A stretch of 64,000 nt of DNA from the IMG/VR virus record IMGVR_UViG_3300042691_021282, positions 31,481-95,480 of that record. The stretch is one strand, 5' to 3'. The DNA is from a virus. The notes below the pieces were generated by a model, which had not been told where the DNA came from, did no database searches, and was given only the letters and a program-made list of their open reading frames with translations. The position numbers and the translations under genes were made by a program. Shown here one piece after another: positions 28,716 through 35,708 of the stretch. Numbering within the stretch: the first letter of the stretch is position 1; every line of letters begins with the position of its first letter.

Positions 28716-28801
28716 TTCAGTGCTTTGAGAATAATAAGAAGTTCATTACCATCTTGTGCTTTAGACAGTAGTTCAATCTTTTCTTTCTTTTTCTTCTTCA
28801 T
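28712..28801 (-). CDS. 29-residue basic peptide gene
   Basis: A very short ORF, MKKKKKEKIELLSKAQDGNE to KALK, coupled by ATGA overlaps at both ends. The overlaps on both sides are the main evidence that it is translated; the sequence itself is low-complexity. Confidence 0.5.
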   Translation of the reverse strand: MKKKKKEKIELLSKAQDGNELLIILKALK

Positions 28802-28965
28802 TGAATCTCCTTTACAGAAATAGAAACATACTCATAACCCCACATCTTTTCTATATCTTCTGCATACTGTTGTGCTTGTGATTTTCGATCAAACAGTTGA
28901 AGTGATGCAACATCACATTCATACTCATTTGTACCACCAATAACAGTATAAGTGTATTGTGTCAT
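28798..28965 (-). CDS. small hypothetical protein (55 aa)
   Basis: MTQYTYTVIGGTNEYECDVA followed by a helix (LFDRKSQAQQYAEDIEKM) and a strand (GYEYVSISVKEI). The pattern is a small alpha/beta fold. It overlaps the next gene by an ATGA and the previous one by 4 bases, as throughout this operon. Confidence 0.65.
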   Translation of the reverse strand: MTQYTYTVIGGTNEYECDVASLQLFDRKSQAQQYAEDIEKMWGYEYVSISVKEIQ

Positions 28966-29168
28966 TGAAGGATAATCAGGTCGAAAATACAGAAGGAAAG
29001 TTGCATCAATACTTCATCATCTACAGGACCAAGTTTTGATTGAATTGCTTCAGGAATCATCTCTTGAAGCATGAACTCTGCATAACGTTCATCTGAAATA
29101 ATGAACTCAACAACTTCATCTTTAAGTGCAGATGAGAGTTTATGAAATGTTTGATTTGAGAGTGTCAT
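28962..29168 (-). CDS. small helical protein (68 aa)
   Basis: MTLSNQTFHKLSSALKDEVV, mostly helical and acidic. Similar short cyanophage proteins begin with a T-L-S/T-x-Q-x-F/x pattern, as does the gene two positions upstream, so the two may be distant paralogs. No function known. Confidence 0.65.
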   Translation of the reverse strand: MTLSNQTFHKLSSALKDEVVEFIISDERYAEFMLQEMIPEAIQSKLGPVDDEVLMQLSFCIFDLIILQ

Positions 29169-29371
29169 TCTAGAATGTGTCGATAATCAATGAATTTAAT
29201 GCACCAACCTGTAGCACAAGTAATCTCTTCAACTAGATCATCTTCATCATCTGCTTCCCAGATTTGACCGATAACTTCATCATAAATCTCATCTTGTGTT
29301 TCTTGATCTAATGCTTCTTCATCAAGATCATCAGTGAAATCAAACTCAATTTCAGTAACTTGAAAAATCAT
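29165..29371 (-). CDS. small very acidic protein (68 aa)
   Basis: A strongly acidic protein (FDFTDDLDEEALDQETQDEI) with a CATGWCIKFIDY end. Acidic phage proteins of this size can mimic DNA, but that is speculation. ATGA overlap with the downstream gene. Confidence 0.65.
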   Translation of the reverse strand: MIFQVTEIEFDFTDDLDEEALDQETQDEIYDEVIGQIWEADDEDDLVEEITCATGWCIKFIDYRHILE

Positions 29372-29376
29372 AATCG

Positions 29377-29604
29377 TCAGAGAATAGTATCAGGATCAGC
29401 ACCAATAGATTTAATCATTTCGGGCAATTCATCATCAAAATAATTAGCAACCTCATTGATTAGATCACCTTCTGACATACATTCCACATTATGAACAATA
29501 GTGTCATAGACAAATTGTTCCATAGTTTTCATGTCCATTCCATCGACAAGTTTCTCAGCATAAAGAGAAACAAGATCATCAAATTGTTGAGGAGTTAGAG
29601 TCAT
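29377..29604 (-). CDS. small acidic helical protein (75 aa)
   Basis: MTLTPQQFDDLVSLYAEKLV, then an EQFVYDTIVHNVECMSEGDL segment. It resembles the cyanophage family that includes the gene at 31686-31859 (both have a helix, then an 'EDLIxEVxxY'-like segment). Function unknown. Confidence 0.65.
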   Translation of the reverse strand: MTLTPQQFDDLVSLYAEKLVDGMDMKTMEQFVYDTIVHNVECMSEGDLINEVANYFDDELPEMIKSIGADPDTIL

Positions 29605-29729
29605 TTGGATTGTTGAAGTTTGTTGATTGCAGTGCAGATGTTGGTTGTAATCATCAGTGCTTGATGATTCACATCACACACAACATAAACTGGTTGTTGA
29701 GTGTGAATGTCGAAAGTGTACTTAATCAT
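29601..29729 (-). CDS. 42-residue protein
   Basis: MIKYTFDIHTQQPVYVVCDV followed by a helix to the end (NHQALMITTNICTAINKLQQ). The alternating strand pattern and ATGA overlap with the downstream gene support translation. No family recognised. Confidence 0.6.
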   Translation of the reverse strand: MIKYTFDIHTQQPVYVVCDVNHQALMITTNICTAINKLQQSK

Positions 29730-29753
29730 AATGAAATGAAGTTAATTTGGATT

Positions 29754-29936
29754 TCAGAAGTTATACATCACATCCTTTTCCATTTCACAAAGTGTTTGCT
29801 CATTCCACATCTCATCAATCATTTCACCATCATCAGTATAAAGTTCAGTGACCCAGTAGTCATAAACTTGCTCATTCAGATTGGAGAGATTTGCAAGTGC
29901 AGCAGAGATTGCGTTGTTGATGTCCATTTGAGTCAT
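29754..29936 (-). CDS. small hypothetical protein (60 aa)
   Basis: I use MTQMDINNAISAALANLSNL at 29936; the longer frame upstream runs through a different gene. The middle (NEQVYDYWVTELYTDDGEM) looks like a DNA-mimic-like acidic surface. Start uncertain because no good ribosome site is visible. Confidence 0.45.
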   Translation of the reverse strand: MTQMDINNAISAALANLSNLNEQVYDYWVTELYTDDGEMIDEMWNEQTLCEMEKDVMYNF

Positions 29937-30007
29937 TGAAGAAAAAGAGAACCAATCAGTGGGAGAGGATTCTAGAATCGAATCATACTCATCATCACAT
30001 ACATCAT

Positions 30008-30127
30008 CACATAAACTCTGCGATGTAATAATCAACGGTGATTTCAAGTTCTGCAGCAAGTTCTTCGATTGTTGCATCTTGTGTATCTTCATGTTCAGTG
30101 AAGAGATCGAGTGTGGAATCGTTCATG
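30008..30127 (-). CDS. 39-residue acidic peptide gene
   Basis: MNDSTLDLFTEHEDTQDATI followed by EELAAELEITVDYYIAEFM. The latter half resembles a short helix-turn-helix-like pair (IEELAAELEITVDYYIAEF), as in DNA-binding segments, but it is too short to be sure. It sits in the gap between two better genes. Confidence 0.5.
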
Positions 30128-30160
30128 AAATTGTTTATGTGGGACAGATGGAAGAAAGAT

Positions 30161-30346
30161 TTAATCAACCAGTGCAACTCTTACATCTTCTGTGATACCA
30201 TTTTTATCATTCGTCACCTTAATGTAAACAATACCAGCATCAATGAGTGGTTGAAGTGCTCGCATACGTTGTGCATAATTAAGAACTTCATCACCATTTT
30301 CAAGAGTGAGAAGAATCTCTTTTTGTGCTTTAGTGAGTTTCATCAT
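30161..30346 (-). CDS. small winged-helix-like protein
   Basis: With the start MMKLTKAQKEILLTLENGDE the protein is about 61 residues. A KAQKEILLTLENGD helix followed by a helix (YAQRMRALQPLIDAGIV) and strands resembles a short winged-helix DNA-binding fold. This is a pattern-based guess. A purine-rich site precedes the two adjacent ATGs, so MKLT may be the real start. Confidence 0.5.
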   Translation of the reverse strand: MMKLTKAQKEILLTLENGDEVLNYAQRMRALQPLIDAGIVYIKVTNDKNGITEDVRVALVD

Positions 30347-30377
30347 TGGTAGAAGAAAAGAGTTAGAAAGAAACAAT

Positions 30378-30566
30378 CTATGTCAGTTCCATCAGTTCAG
30401 ATTCAATCTCAAGTCCGAACCTACGGATGAACTCAGAATCAGATTGCCTCAGAACATTTGCCAGTTCGATTGCATCTTCACGGGATACTTGCGACACCTG
30501 AAAAGTGTAGTGTCGAAAAGTGTAGTGTCCAAATGCAGGTTCTTGTTCAGTGTGAAAGCAGCACAT
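30378..30566 (-). CDS. small hypothetical protein (62 aa)
   Basis: Starts MCCFHTEQEPAFGHYTFRHY. A 14-base near-tandem duplication (AAAGTGTAGTGTC twice, about 30500-30528) encodes the HYTFRHYTF repeat, so the N-terminus may be recent. The C-terminal half (EDAIELANVLRQSDSEFIRR) is helical and is more likely the conserved part. Confidence 0.5.
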   Translation of the reverse strand: MCCFHTEQEPAFGHYTFRHYTFQVSQVSREDAIELANVLRQSDSEFIRRFGLEIESELMELT

Positions 30567-30591
30567 TTTGGTTTGTTGTTAAAGAAAGAAC

Positions 30592-30768
30592 TCAGACAGA
30601 AGCAAGTGCAGATTGATCTTGCTTGGGATTCTTAATCGTCTTGCACCAAGCAGATTTGCGATAAGAACCAGATTGCGACTTGAGAATGGTTTTATCACTT
30701 TGCACTTCATTCACAAGAGCAATCATTTTGAGGAAGAATTGCCTTTCCATCCGTTGAGCAGTGGTCAT
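30592..30768 (-). CDS. small basic protein (58 aa)
   Basis: MTTAQRMERQFFLKMIALVN, then a basic C-terminal half (LKSQSGSYRKSAWCKTIKNP). It follows promoter module 1 (30791-30850) with its ATG 22 bases after the -10. No known family. Confidence 0.65.
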   Translation of the reverse strand: MTTAQRMERQFFLKMIALVNEVQSDKTILKSQSGSYRKSAWCKTIKNPKQDQSALASV

Positions 30769-30790
30769 CTCTCATCCCTGAACTCCGTTC

Positions 30791-30850
30791 AGTCTACCAC
30801 GGGGGAGGGGGGTCTGGGGGGTTGACTGTGCCACTTCAACAAGTGGCACA
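30791..30850 (-). promoter_or_regulatory. dyad-linked promoter, module 1
   Basis: A perfect 10-bp-arm dyad, TGTGCCACTT-CAAC-AAGTGGCACA, is centred 45 bp upstream of the centre of an extended TGGTAGACT -10. It drives the 58-residue gene at 30768. The whole family is described in the findings. Confidence 0.75.
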
Positions 30851-30862
30851 CGGTATAAGAGA

Positions 30863-31111
30863 CTAGAGTTGAGACAGTACCCACATCATCGCAGATACTT
30901 CTTCTTTAGTATTCCAACCACTTACATCTTCAGTCATGTTTCCATTCGGTCGAAAGATTGCAACTTCATAAGTAAACTCAGCAATTCGACCGTATAGACC
31001 AGACTTAGCATCACCAGAGACTACACTAATCTCCCAACCATTGGAAAACTTGTACTTTCCTTGCACTGCATTTGGAATACAATGCGGGACAAATGTAAGT
31101 TGATTAAACAT
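30863..31111 (-). CDS. hypothetical protein (82 aa)
   Basis: MFNQLTFVPHCIPNAVQGKY with alternating strand pattern (GWEISVVSGDAKSGLYGRIA, EFTYEVAIFRPNG) suggests a small beta-rich domain. It ends just before the dyad of module 1 (about 12 bases). No known family. Confidence 0.65.
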   Translation of the reverse strand: MFNQLTFVPHCIPNAVQGKYKFSNGWEISVVSGDAKSGLYGRIAEFTYEVAIFRPNGNMTEDVSGWNTKEEVSAMMWVLSQL

Positions 31112-31179
31112 TAAAAGAAGAGGAATGTGGAAAAATAAGAATCAGCACCTCAAAGAAATAAGGTGCTGATTCACTTCAC

Positions 31180-31596
31180 TCAGAAGTTTTTGTTGAAGAC
31201 ATAACCATTCACATAGGAATAGTCATACTGCAGGTTGTAATCAAAAGTTTCTTGCCAATCAACAATTACAAAGGAAGGAACTTCATAACCCATGTCTTCG
31301 CAGAACTGTTCTGCAAACTGTGCCTCACTCGAATACTCACCTTGGTAAGATTCGGTAAAGGAAGAAACACAATCAAGTCCAAACTCTTCAATGAAAGCAT
31401 CGACTGCACTGTAACCATAATCCTCACCAGCAGTCACATACTCTTCATAATAGTCACGGAAATCTTCTTCCGTATTTTGGTCAATAAACTCAAGGATGTC
31501 TTCCAGGCAATAGTTATCTTCCAGCAGTTCTTCAATTTTCTCAACAGTTTCGGTTGCGAAAACTTCTTTGTAGTTGTCGGTGAAAGTCACAGGCAT
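31180..31596 (-). CDS. ArdA-like antirestriction protein
   Basis: I start at MPVTFTDNYKEVFATETVEK (31596), giving 138 residues; the longer frame runs through promoter module 2. Residues about 66-138 match the C-terminal part of the ArdA family: AFIEEFG, then YQGEY at 84-88, EAQFAEQFCEDMG, and a VDWQETFDY region ending in a YVF strand. ArdA proteins are acidic DNA mimics that inhibit type I restriction enzymes, and this protein is very acidic throughout (for example EELLEDNYCLEDILEFIDQ). It is shorter than typical ArdA (about 165 residues). A role in blocking host restriction is inferred from the family. Confidence 0.8.
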   Translation of the reverse strand: MPVTFTDNYKEVFATETVEKIEELLEDNYCLEDILEFIDQNTEEDFRDYYEEYVTAGEDYGYSAVDAFIEEFGLDCVSSFTESYQGEYSSEAQFAEQFCEDMGYEVPSFVIVDWQETFDYNLQYDYSYVNGYVFNKNF

Positions 31597-31618
31597 GGTC
31601 GTTTGTTGAACTGTGTTC

Positions 31619-31678
31619 AGTATAGCAGGGACAGGTGGGGTTTGGGGAGTGTAATGTGCCAGAAGAATTACTGGCACA
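31619..31678 (-). promoter_or_regulatory. dyad-linked promoter, module 2
   Basis: TGTGCCAG-N8-CTGGCACA dyad; inner arms swap C/G symmetrically (compensatory). Dyad centre 45 bp from an extended TGCTATACT -10. Drives the ArdA-like gene. Confidence 0.8.
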
Positions 31679-31685
31679 TCAGTTC

Positions 31686-31859
31686 TCACTCCTCAAGCAA
31701 TTCAGGGTAGTATTCAGTAATTTCAGCAATCAGTTCTTCATCACTATAAGAACTGAAGTTTTCATCCAGTTGGTCTCCAACAATTCGCATCAAATCTTTG
31801 GTGCTCATGTTATCAAGGATACGGTCAACGTATGCTTCAATCAGTTCAGTGCGATTCAT
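31686..31859 (-). CDS. small conserved cyanophage acidic protein (57 aa)
   Basis: MNRTELIEAYVDRILDNMST then a helix, SYSDEELIAEITEYYPELLE and EE at the end. This is a family I know from many marine cyanophages, always small and acidic. Function unknown. It ends 8 bases before the dyad of module 2. Confidence 0.8.
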   Translation of the reverse strand: MNRTELIEAYVDRILDNMSTKDLMRIVGDQLDENFSSYSDEELIAEITEYYPELLEE

Positions 31860-31861
31860 AA

Positions 31862-32005
31862 TCAGTTGGGATAGTTGTAAGTTTCTTGAATGGTCTCGAC
31901 AATCGTAATCACTTGATTACGGTCAGTAATGTATTCTGTTTGGATTTGATTCGGTCCAATTACAACCTGACCGATAATCGTTGAAGCAAGAAGAACGTCA
32001 ATCAT
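31862..32005 (-). CDS. 47-residue protein
   Basis: MIDVLLASTIIGQVVIGPNQ followed by IQTEYITDRNQVITIVETIQ. The alternating hydrophobic and polar residues suggest a small beta sheet, with a hydrophobic start that could be membrane-associated. Only 3 bases separate it from the downstream gene. Confidence 0.6.
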   Translation of the reverse strand: MIDVLLASTIIGQVVIGPNQIQTEYITDRNQVITIVETIQETYNYPN

Positions 32006-32014
32006 CAGTTAGAT

Positions 32015-32356
32015 TCAGTTAAAAGCAACTTGGAAGAACAGAGAATCAATCAGTCGGTTGCTGTTCAGTTTCACCCAACGATAAACTTTGGGAGTTGCAA
32101 TCACAACAGCACCGATGAAATCAATTACATTCACAACAAATCGAATGAAATTAACTTGCGTTGCTTCACCATTATCTTCCCACCACAGTTGCAGTGCAGT
32201 CCACACATAGGAAACAACACCAACAACAATAGCAGCAAAAGTTGCGGCAAATTGAATTACATCTTGACCAAATTGAACATAATCAAACTCTTTGAGTTTC
32301 TTGTTGCTAAACTCAACAAGACCATCAAGAGGGGGGAAAGATTTAGTCAGTTCCAT
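32015..32356 (-). CDS. membrane protein with two transmembrane helices
   Basis: A 113-residue protein with two hydrophobic segments (VIQFAATFAAIVVGVVSYVW near residues 33-52; FVVNVIDFIGAVVIATPKVY near 73-92) separated by an acidic loop. It would sit in the host inner membrane. It follows promoter module 3. Function unknown; similar proteins occur in other cyanophages. Confidence 0.7.
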   Translation of the reverse strand: MELTKSFPPLDGLVEFSNKKLKEFDYVQFGQDVIQFAATFAAIVVGVVSYVWTALQLWWEDNGEATQVNFIRFVVNVIDFIGAVVIATPKVYRWVKLNSNRLIDSLFFQVAFN

Positions 32357-32411
32357 TGTTGTAGAGAATTGGGAATTGGACTCGGGTGGGACTTGCTCCC
32401 TCCACCCTTTA

Positions 32412-32469
32412 ATAATACCACATTTTGGGGTCCGTGCTCATTTAGTGTGCCACAAGAACAAGTGGCACA
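32412..32469 (-). promoter_or_regulatory. dyad-linked promoter, module 3
   Basis: TGTGCCAC-AAGAACAA-GTGGCACA, centre 43 bp from an extended TGGTATTAT -10. About 80 bp around it are nearly identical to modules 4 and 5, as if duplicated. Drives the membrane protein at 32356. Confidence 0.8.
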
Positions 32470-32503
32470 CGGCATCATTGGACTCAGTGAGATTGGGGTA
32501 AGT

Positions 32504-32662
32504 TCACTCCTCCTCAGGCAGAAATTGATTAAATTTCTCAATCAGTGGTTCTGTTTTACTATGACCCCTGAACCATTCTTGGTCTTCAAGAAGAAAAAGA
32601 CCTTGAAGAATAGTATTCACTTCTTCCTGTGTAAGTTGAATGTCAATCATTTGATTCTCCAT
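32504..32662 (-). CDS. small acidic protein (52 aa)
   Basis: MENQMIDIQLTQEEVNTILQ, a helix-rich protein of a type common in marine phages. The alternative start MIDIQLTQEE (32650) is also possible. Stop lies 35 bases before the module 3 dyad. Confidence 0.65.
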   Translation of the reverse strand: MENQMIDIQLTQEEVNTILQGLFLLEDQEWFRGHSKTEPLIEKFNQFLPEEE

Positions 32663-32682
32663 AACAGGACAATTCTAGCACA

Positions 32683-33012
32683 TCAAACAAATGATGTGGA
32701 AAGAGCATACTTCACAAGTTCTTCACGGTCATTCTTATAGTTCAGCAGAAGTTCAATCACACTACAAATGTCTTCCTCATTTTCCTCTCCGTCATTATGC
32801 TCATTAGCAATACAACGGAAGATTTGTGCAATCTCAAAATCACTCTCAAACAGATACTGACGGTCATTATCAATTTCAAGATAATCGTCAATTACATCTG
32901 CAGCAATTTTGAGAGGAATGTCACTATTCAACATACCAAGAGTTGCAAGACGTTCGAGAGCACCGATGACCCAGAGAACTTTGCACTGACCAAGAGAAAA
33001 ATTAGAAATCAT
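32683..33012 (-). CDS. hypothetical helical protein
   Basis: About 109 residues (MISNFSLGQCKVLWVIGALE), acidic towards the C-terminus (NEHNDGEENEEDICSVIELL). Predicted mostly helical. No family recognised. Not linked to a dyad module. Confidence 0.6.
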   Translation of the reverse strand: MISNFSLGQCKVLWVIGALERLATLGMLNSDIPLKIAADVIDDYLEIDNDRQYLFESDFEIAQIFRCIANEHNDGEENEEDICSVIELLLNYKNDREELVKYALSTSFV

Positions 33013-33051
33013 AATCAAAAAGAAATAATGTAAGAGTTTGTAAAGAAGTAA

Positions 33052-33207
33052 CTATTCAACATCAAAAGTTCCTATGCAAATTTCTTCAATTTTTTCACGA
33101 GAAACAATAATGCCTTCAAGTCGATTAGAAGATTCTACACTATCAATAAATGCTTTGATTTCCATTTCTTTGAGGACTTCTTCAAGAGTGATAGTGGTGT
33201 TAATCAT
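33052..33207 (-). CDS. small Fic-antitoxin-like protein (51 aa)
   Basis: A 51-residue protein with SSNRLEGI at residues 26-33, matching the (S/T)xxxE(G/N) inhibitory motif with which VbhA-type antitoxins and class II Fic proteins block the AMPylation site. A short helix follows (SREKIEEICIG), as in VbhA-like antitoxins. There is no Fic gene next to it. This is a motif-level match only; the protein could equally be an unrelated small helical protein. Confidence 0.35.
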   Translation of the reverse strand: MINTTITLEEVLKEMEIKAFIDSVESSNRLEGIIVSREKIEEICIGTFDVE

Positions 33208-33248
33208 AATCGTAGGAAGAAAAGAATAAAAAAAGGGGTGAGATTAAC

Positions 33249-33923
33249 TCACACCCCGCAGAGTTGCTTGGCAACAGAACCCGATGCTTGACGGTTTAGA
33301 GATACACCAGCACCTACGTTTGCACCAGAATAAGCACCAGCACCACTAGCACCATTCATTTTCTTGGCACGACCAAATCGCATCGTGGAGAGTTTGTTCT
33401 TCACTGCCTCTGCATCATCATGCACTCGATTCTCTTCAAGTTTCATTTCACGCAGACGTTCTGCAACTTTATCTGCAAATGCCTTGCGGAAGTTCAACTT
33501 AAAGGAACGGGATACAGAAGTGCCCAGAGTTTCAGCAAGAACTTTCTCTGCTTTATGTGCAACTTCTGCCTCTTTCTCCATCACCTGAACCAGGTAATCA
33601 TAATAGAGACGCACTTGGATTTGTTGTGCTTCACTACCGATGATTTGCAAAGACTTAGTATCTCCGTTCTTCAGGTAAGCAGAAGCATCGTAGAACTTAG
33701 CAATCGCATTAGCAAGAGTGGTGAGAGCAACATTCAACCTCTTGAAAGAGACAAAAGACTCATCAAGAACTTGAGTTTCTGTTGCTTCATCAACGGTGAT
33801 TCCATACTGTTTGCACAGTTTATCAATCATCCGTGCAGCAGCAGATGCTTCACCCTCAAAGTCAGTTCCATTCTGCAGTTTGAGAATCGACTGGATTTTA
33901 GCAATAACTTGCTGACGGTCCAT
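33249..33923 (-). CDS. DUF2786-domain protein
   Basis: I start at MDRQQVIAKIQSILKLQNGT (33923; 224 residues), just past promoter module 4, rather than the longer frame through the module. The first about 45 residues match the DUF2786 pattern: KIQSILKLQ, acidic linker, EASAAARMIDKLCKQYGITV. The middle is a long helical segment and the C-terminus is Gly/Ser/Ala-rich. The domain occurs in phage and bacterial proteins of unknown role, possibly nucleic-acid binding. Confidence 0.7.
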   Translation of the reverse strand: MDRQQVIAKIQSILKLQNGTDFEGEASAAARMIDKLCKQYGITVDEATETQVLDESFVSFKRLNVALTTLANAIAKFYDASAYLKNGDTKSLQIIGSEAQQIQVRLYYDYLVQVMEKEAEVAHKAEKVLAETLGTSVSRSFKLNFRKAFADKVAERLREMKLEENRVHDDAEAVKNKLSTMRFGRAKKMNGASGAGAYSGANVGAGVSLNRQASGSVAKQLCGV

Positions 33924-33974
33924 AATAAGAATAATGAATGAGACTTGAGTGGGACTTGCTCCTCCCACCCTTTA

Positions 33975-34032
33975 AGAATACCACATTTGAGACCCCGTGC
34001 TCATTTAGTGTGCCACAAGAACAAGTGGCACA
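33975..34032 (-). promoter_or_regulatory. dyad-linked promoter, module 4
   Basis: TGTGCCAC-AAGAACAA-GTGGCACA, centre 43 bp from TGGTATTCT. Drives the DUF2786 gene. The ATG at 33923 lies 52 bases after the -10. Confidence 0.8.
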
Positions 34033-34056
34033 TCTCAACACTGGACTCACCAACAT

Positions 34057-34242
34057 TCAGTCAACATCAAAAATCTCAAAGATTTCACGTTGAGTTTGAG
34101 TAAACAAGGTATCCTCTGGGGGATAATTATGAACTTCTTTTTGCAACTCTTTATACACATCAAGCATGTCACGAAGAGCATTAAGTTGCTTTTCGTTCAG
34201 TAGTTCTTCAACCATCAGGACTTTATCAAGCATAGTTTTCAT
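34057..34242 (-). CDS. small helical protein (61 aa)
   Basis: MKTMLDKVLMVEELLNEKQL, a helix-loop-helix pattern (LNALRDMLDVYKELQKEVHN) with a charged C-terminus. Its ATG overlaps the stop of the upstream 36-residue gene (ATGA). No family. Confidence 0.65.
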   Translation of the reverse strand: MKTMLDKVLMVEELLNEKQLNALRDMLDVYKELQKEVHNYPPEDTLFTQTQREIFEIFDVD

Positions 34243-34349
34243 TTAGTAGAAATAATGTCTGCGACAGTGTAAAGTGTGTTTGCTGTGAGATTCCTCACAC
34301 CTGGAGAACAAATAAAAGCAATAATGAAACAAAAGAGAATCAATCGCAT
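34239..34349 (-). CDS. 36-residue secreted or membrane-anchored peptide
   Basis: MRLILFCFIIAFICSPGVRN has the shape of a signal or anchor: Arg, then a hydrophobic run of about 12 residues, then a polar tail. It matches small cyanophage proteins with MRLIL- starts. Location in the host envelope is inferred. Confidence 0.6.
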   Translation of the reverse strand: MRLILFCFIIAFICSPGVRNLTANTLYTVADIISTK

Positions 34350-34385
34350 TTTATTTGGTTTCTTGAATGTAAGTGTTTTTGCCAT

Positions 34386-34607
34386 TCACACAGGAGTGTA
34401 TTGCATCCATTCTGCGACTCGCACCCAAGCATTATGCGATGCAGTCTCATCTGCATCATAGATAAATGCCCGTGCAATGTCTTCCCATTGAATTACACCA
34501 TCTTCTGCAAGTTGCACAAGATTAGCACCAGAACTACCTGCACATACATAATGGTCTTCAATCCACTGTCGTGCGAAAGTATTAGGAACAAGGGATGCTT
34601 CAGTCAT
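34386..34607 (-). CDS. small hypothetical protein (73 aa)
   Basis: MTEASLVPNTFARQWIEDHY with a central helix (IQWEDIARAFIYDADETASH) and a Trp-rich tail. Downstream of module 5. Function unknown. Confidence 0.65.
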   Translation of the reverse strand: MTEASLVPNTFARQWIEDHYVCAGSSGANLVQLAEDGVIQWEDIARAFIYDADETASHNAWVRVAEWMQYTPV

Positions 34608-34720
34608 TTAGTTTCCTTTGCTTGTAAACTTAAAAGTGATGAGGTTAGATAACAGCATACTTGCCAAGATGTCAGTTGACGTTATCGAGGTGGTCTTATT
34701 GCCTCCCTCACCACCCTTTA

Positions 34721-34778
34721 AGAATACCACATTTTGGGATCCGTGCTCTTTTAGTGTGCCACAAGAACAAGTGGCACA
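34721..34778 (-). promoter_or_regulatory. dyad-linked promoter, module 5
   Basis: TGTGCCAC-AAGAACAA-GTGGCACA, identical to modules 3 and 4; centre 43 bp from TGGTATTCT. The ATG at 34607 is over 100 bases away; a 16-codon leader ORF lies between (34616-34666). Confidence 0.75.
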
Positions 34779-34790
34779 TGGCATCAAGAA

Positions 34791-35057
34791 TCAAGCATAA
34801 TCATCGTAATTATAATCATCATCTTCCATCACTTCCCAATACAAATCACGAGACTCAATATATTTCAGTAGTTCATTTTCATCGGTTGGGAGTGTTTCAT
34901 CTTCTCCCAACTCAAAAGTAGAACTACACCGTGCAGGTCCATACTCTGGTGGGTCAAAATAACTTCCAGCATAGGTAAGAACTACATCTTCAATAACAGC
35001 AGTAACTGTCACATAGTCTTCACTGAGATTGATACTTTCGATTGAGAGAATAGACAT
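34791..35057 (-). CDS. small acidic protein (88 aa)
   Basis: I start at MSILSIESINLSEDYVTVTA (35057), preceded by an AAAGGA ribosome site. The protein is strand-rich with a strongly acidic tail (YWEVMEDDDYNYDDYA). Function unknown. Confidence 0.65.
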   Translation of the reverse strand: MSILSIESINLSEDYVTVTAVIEDVVLTYAGSYFDPPEYGPARCSSTFELGEDETLPTDENELLKYIESRDLYWEVMEDDDYNYDDYA

Positions 35058-35078
35058 TTCCTTTGCTTGTGTTTTGGT

Positions 35079-35137
35079 ATTATAGGGCATCCAGTGCCCC
35101 CGTGCTCTTTTACTGTGCCACTAGAACAAGTGGCACA
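35079..35137 (-). promoter_or_regulatory. dyad-linked promoter, module 6
   Basis: TGTGCCAC-TAGAACAA-GTGGCACA, centre 44 bp from TATAAT. The first stop-codon-proximal base pairs with the upstream gene's end at 35138. Confidence 0.8.
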
Positions 35138-35305
35138 TCACCTATCAAACTCCTCTAGGAACTCATCTATCTTTTTAATCTTTGCCGTGTAATCTGCTAT
35201 CAGGTCGCAGTGAGGATAGTTAATGTACTCTGGTCGTTGCATACAATCAAGCAGATGTTGCTTTACTGCTTTTTGGATGTAGCACTCATGTTCCATTCCT
35301 ACCAT
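35138..35305 (-). CDS. small hypothetical protein (55 aa)
   Basis: MVGMEHECYIQKAVKQHLLD, with a CMQRPEYINYPHCDL stretch holding paired Cys/His. A metal-binding role is possible but unproven. Overlaps the next gene upstream by one base. Confidence 0.65.
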   Translation of the reverse strand: MVGMEHECYIQKAVKQHLLDCMQRPEYINYPHCDLIADYTAKIKKIDEFLEEFDR

Positions 35306-35562
35306 CAGTTATTCCACCCCTCAAAGTATTCAGTAAAAAAGTTAAATGAAAAAGACCAACTATTGGTCTCAAAATCTACACCAAACAGAGAAGAACCAAA
35401 GAATGAGAATGAGATATGAAGCCCACCAGACATCCAAACTTGACTACTGGGATTTTCATAATTCACCCACAGGAGTGAATGATTTTTGAAGATACCAAAC
35501 TGCCAAGTGCGTGAAGTTTCACCACCTTCCCAAACTTTTAGGTTGTACTGATAGGGTTTCAT
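35305..35562 (-). CDS. hypothetical beta-rich protein (85 aa)
   Basis: An aromatic, Gly/Ser-rich protein (QYNLKVWEGGETSRTWQF, LHISFSFFGSSLFGVDF). Likely all-beta. No family seen. Coupled to the upstream 49-residue gene by an ATGA overlap. Confidence 0.6.
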   Translation of the reverse strand: MKPYQYNLKVWEGGETSRTWQFGIFKNHSLLWVNYENPSSQVWMSGGLHISFSFFGSSLFGVDFETNSWSFSFNFFTEYFEGWNN

Positions 35563-35708
35563 TCTTCCTCTTTTACAGAATCAAAAAAGAACTCATAAGT
35601 TGCAGAACCATTTACACTTGGTTTTGCACTCTTGAACCATTCAACAGGACACTGCTCCAACCAAGCATTAAAATCTATGTGTTGACTTGTGAGATTAGGA
35701 ACAGTCAT
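35559..35708 (-). CDS. 49-residue protein
   Basis: MTVPNLTSQHIDFNAWLEQC, then PVEWFKSAKPSVNGSATYEF. It resembles cyanophage small proteins of unknown role. ATGA overlaps on both sides. Confidence 0.65.
   Translation of the reverse strand: MTVPNLTSQHIDFNAWLEQCPVEWFKSAKPSVNGSATYEFFFDSVKEEE

Noticed and set aside
27738-32570. Shared 14-mer ACTATGACCCCTGA at two places
   Set aside because: A 14-base match is expected by chance in a window this long, and one copy is in coding sequence.
30038-33941. Plus-strand ORFs of 70-236 codons in the 30-34 kb region
   Set aside because: They cross several well-supported minus-strand genes and run through dyad promoters on the wrong strand.
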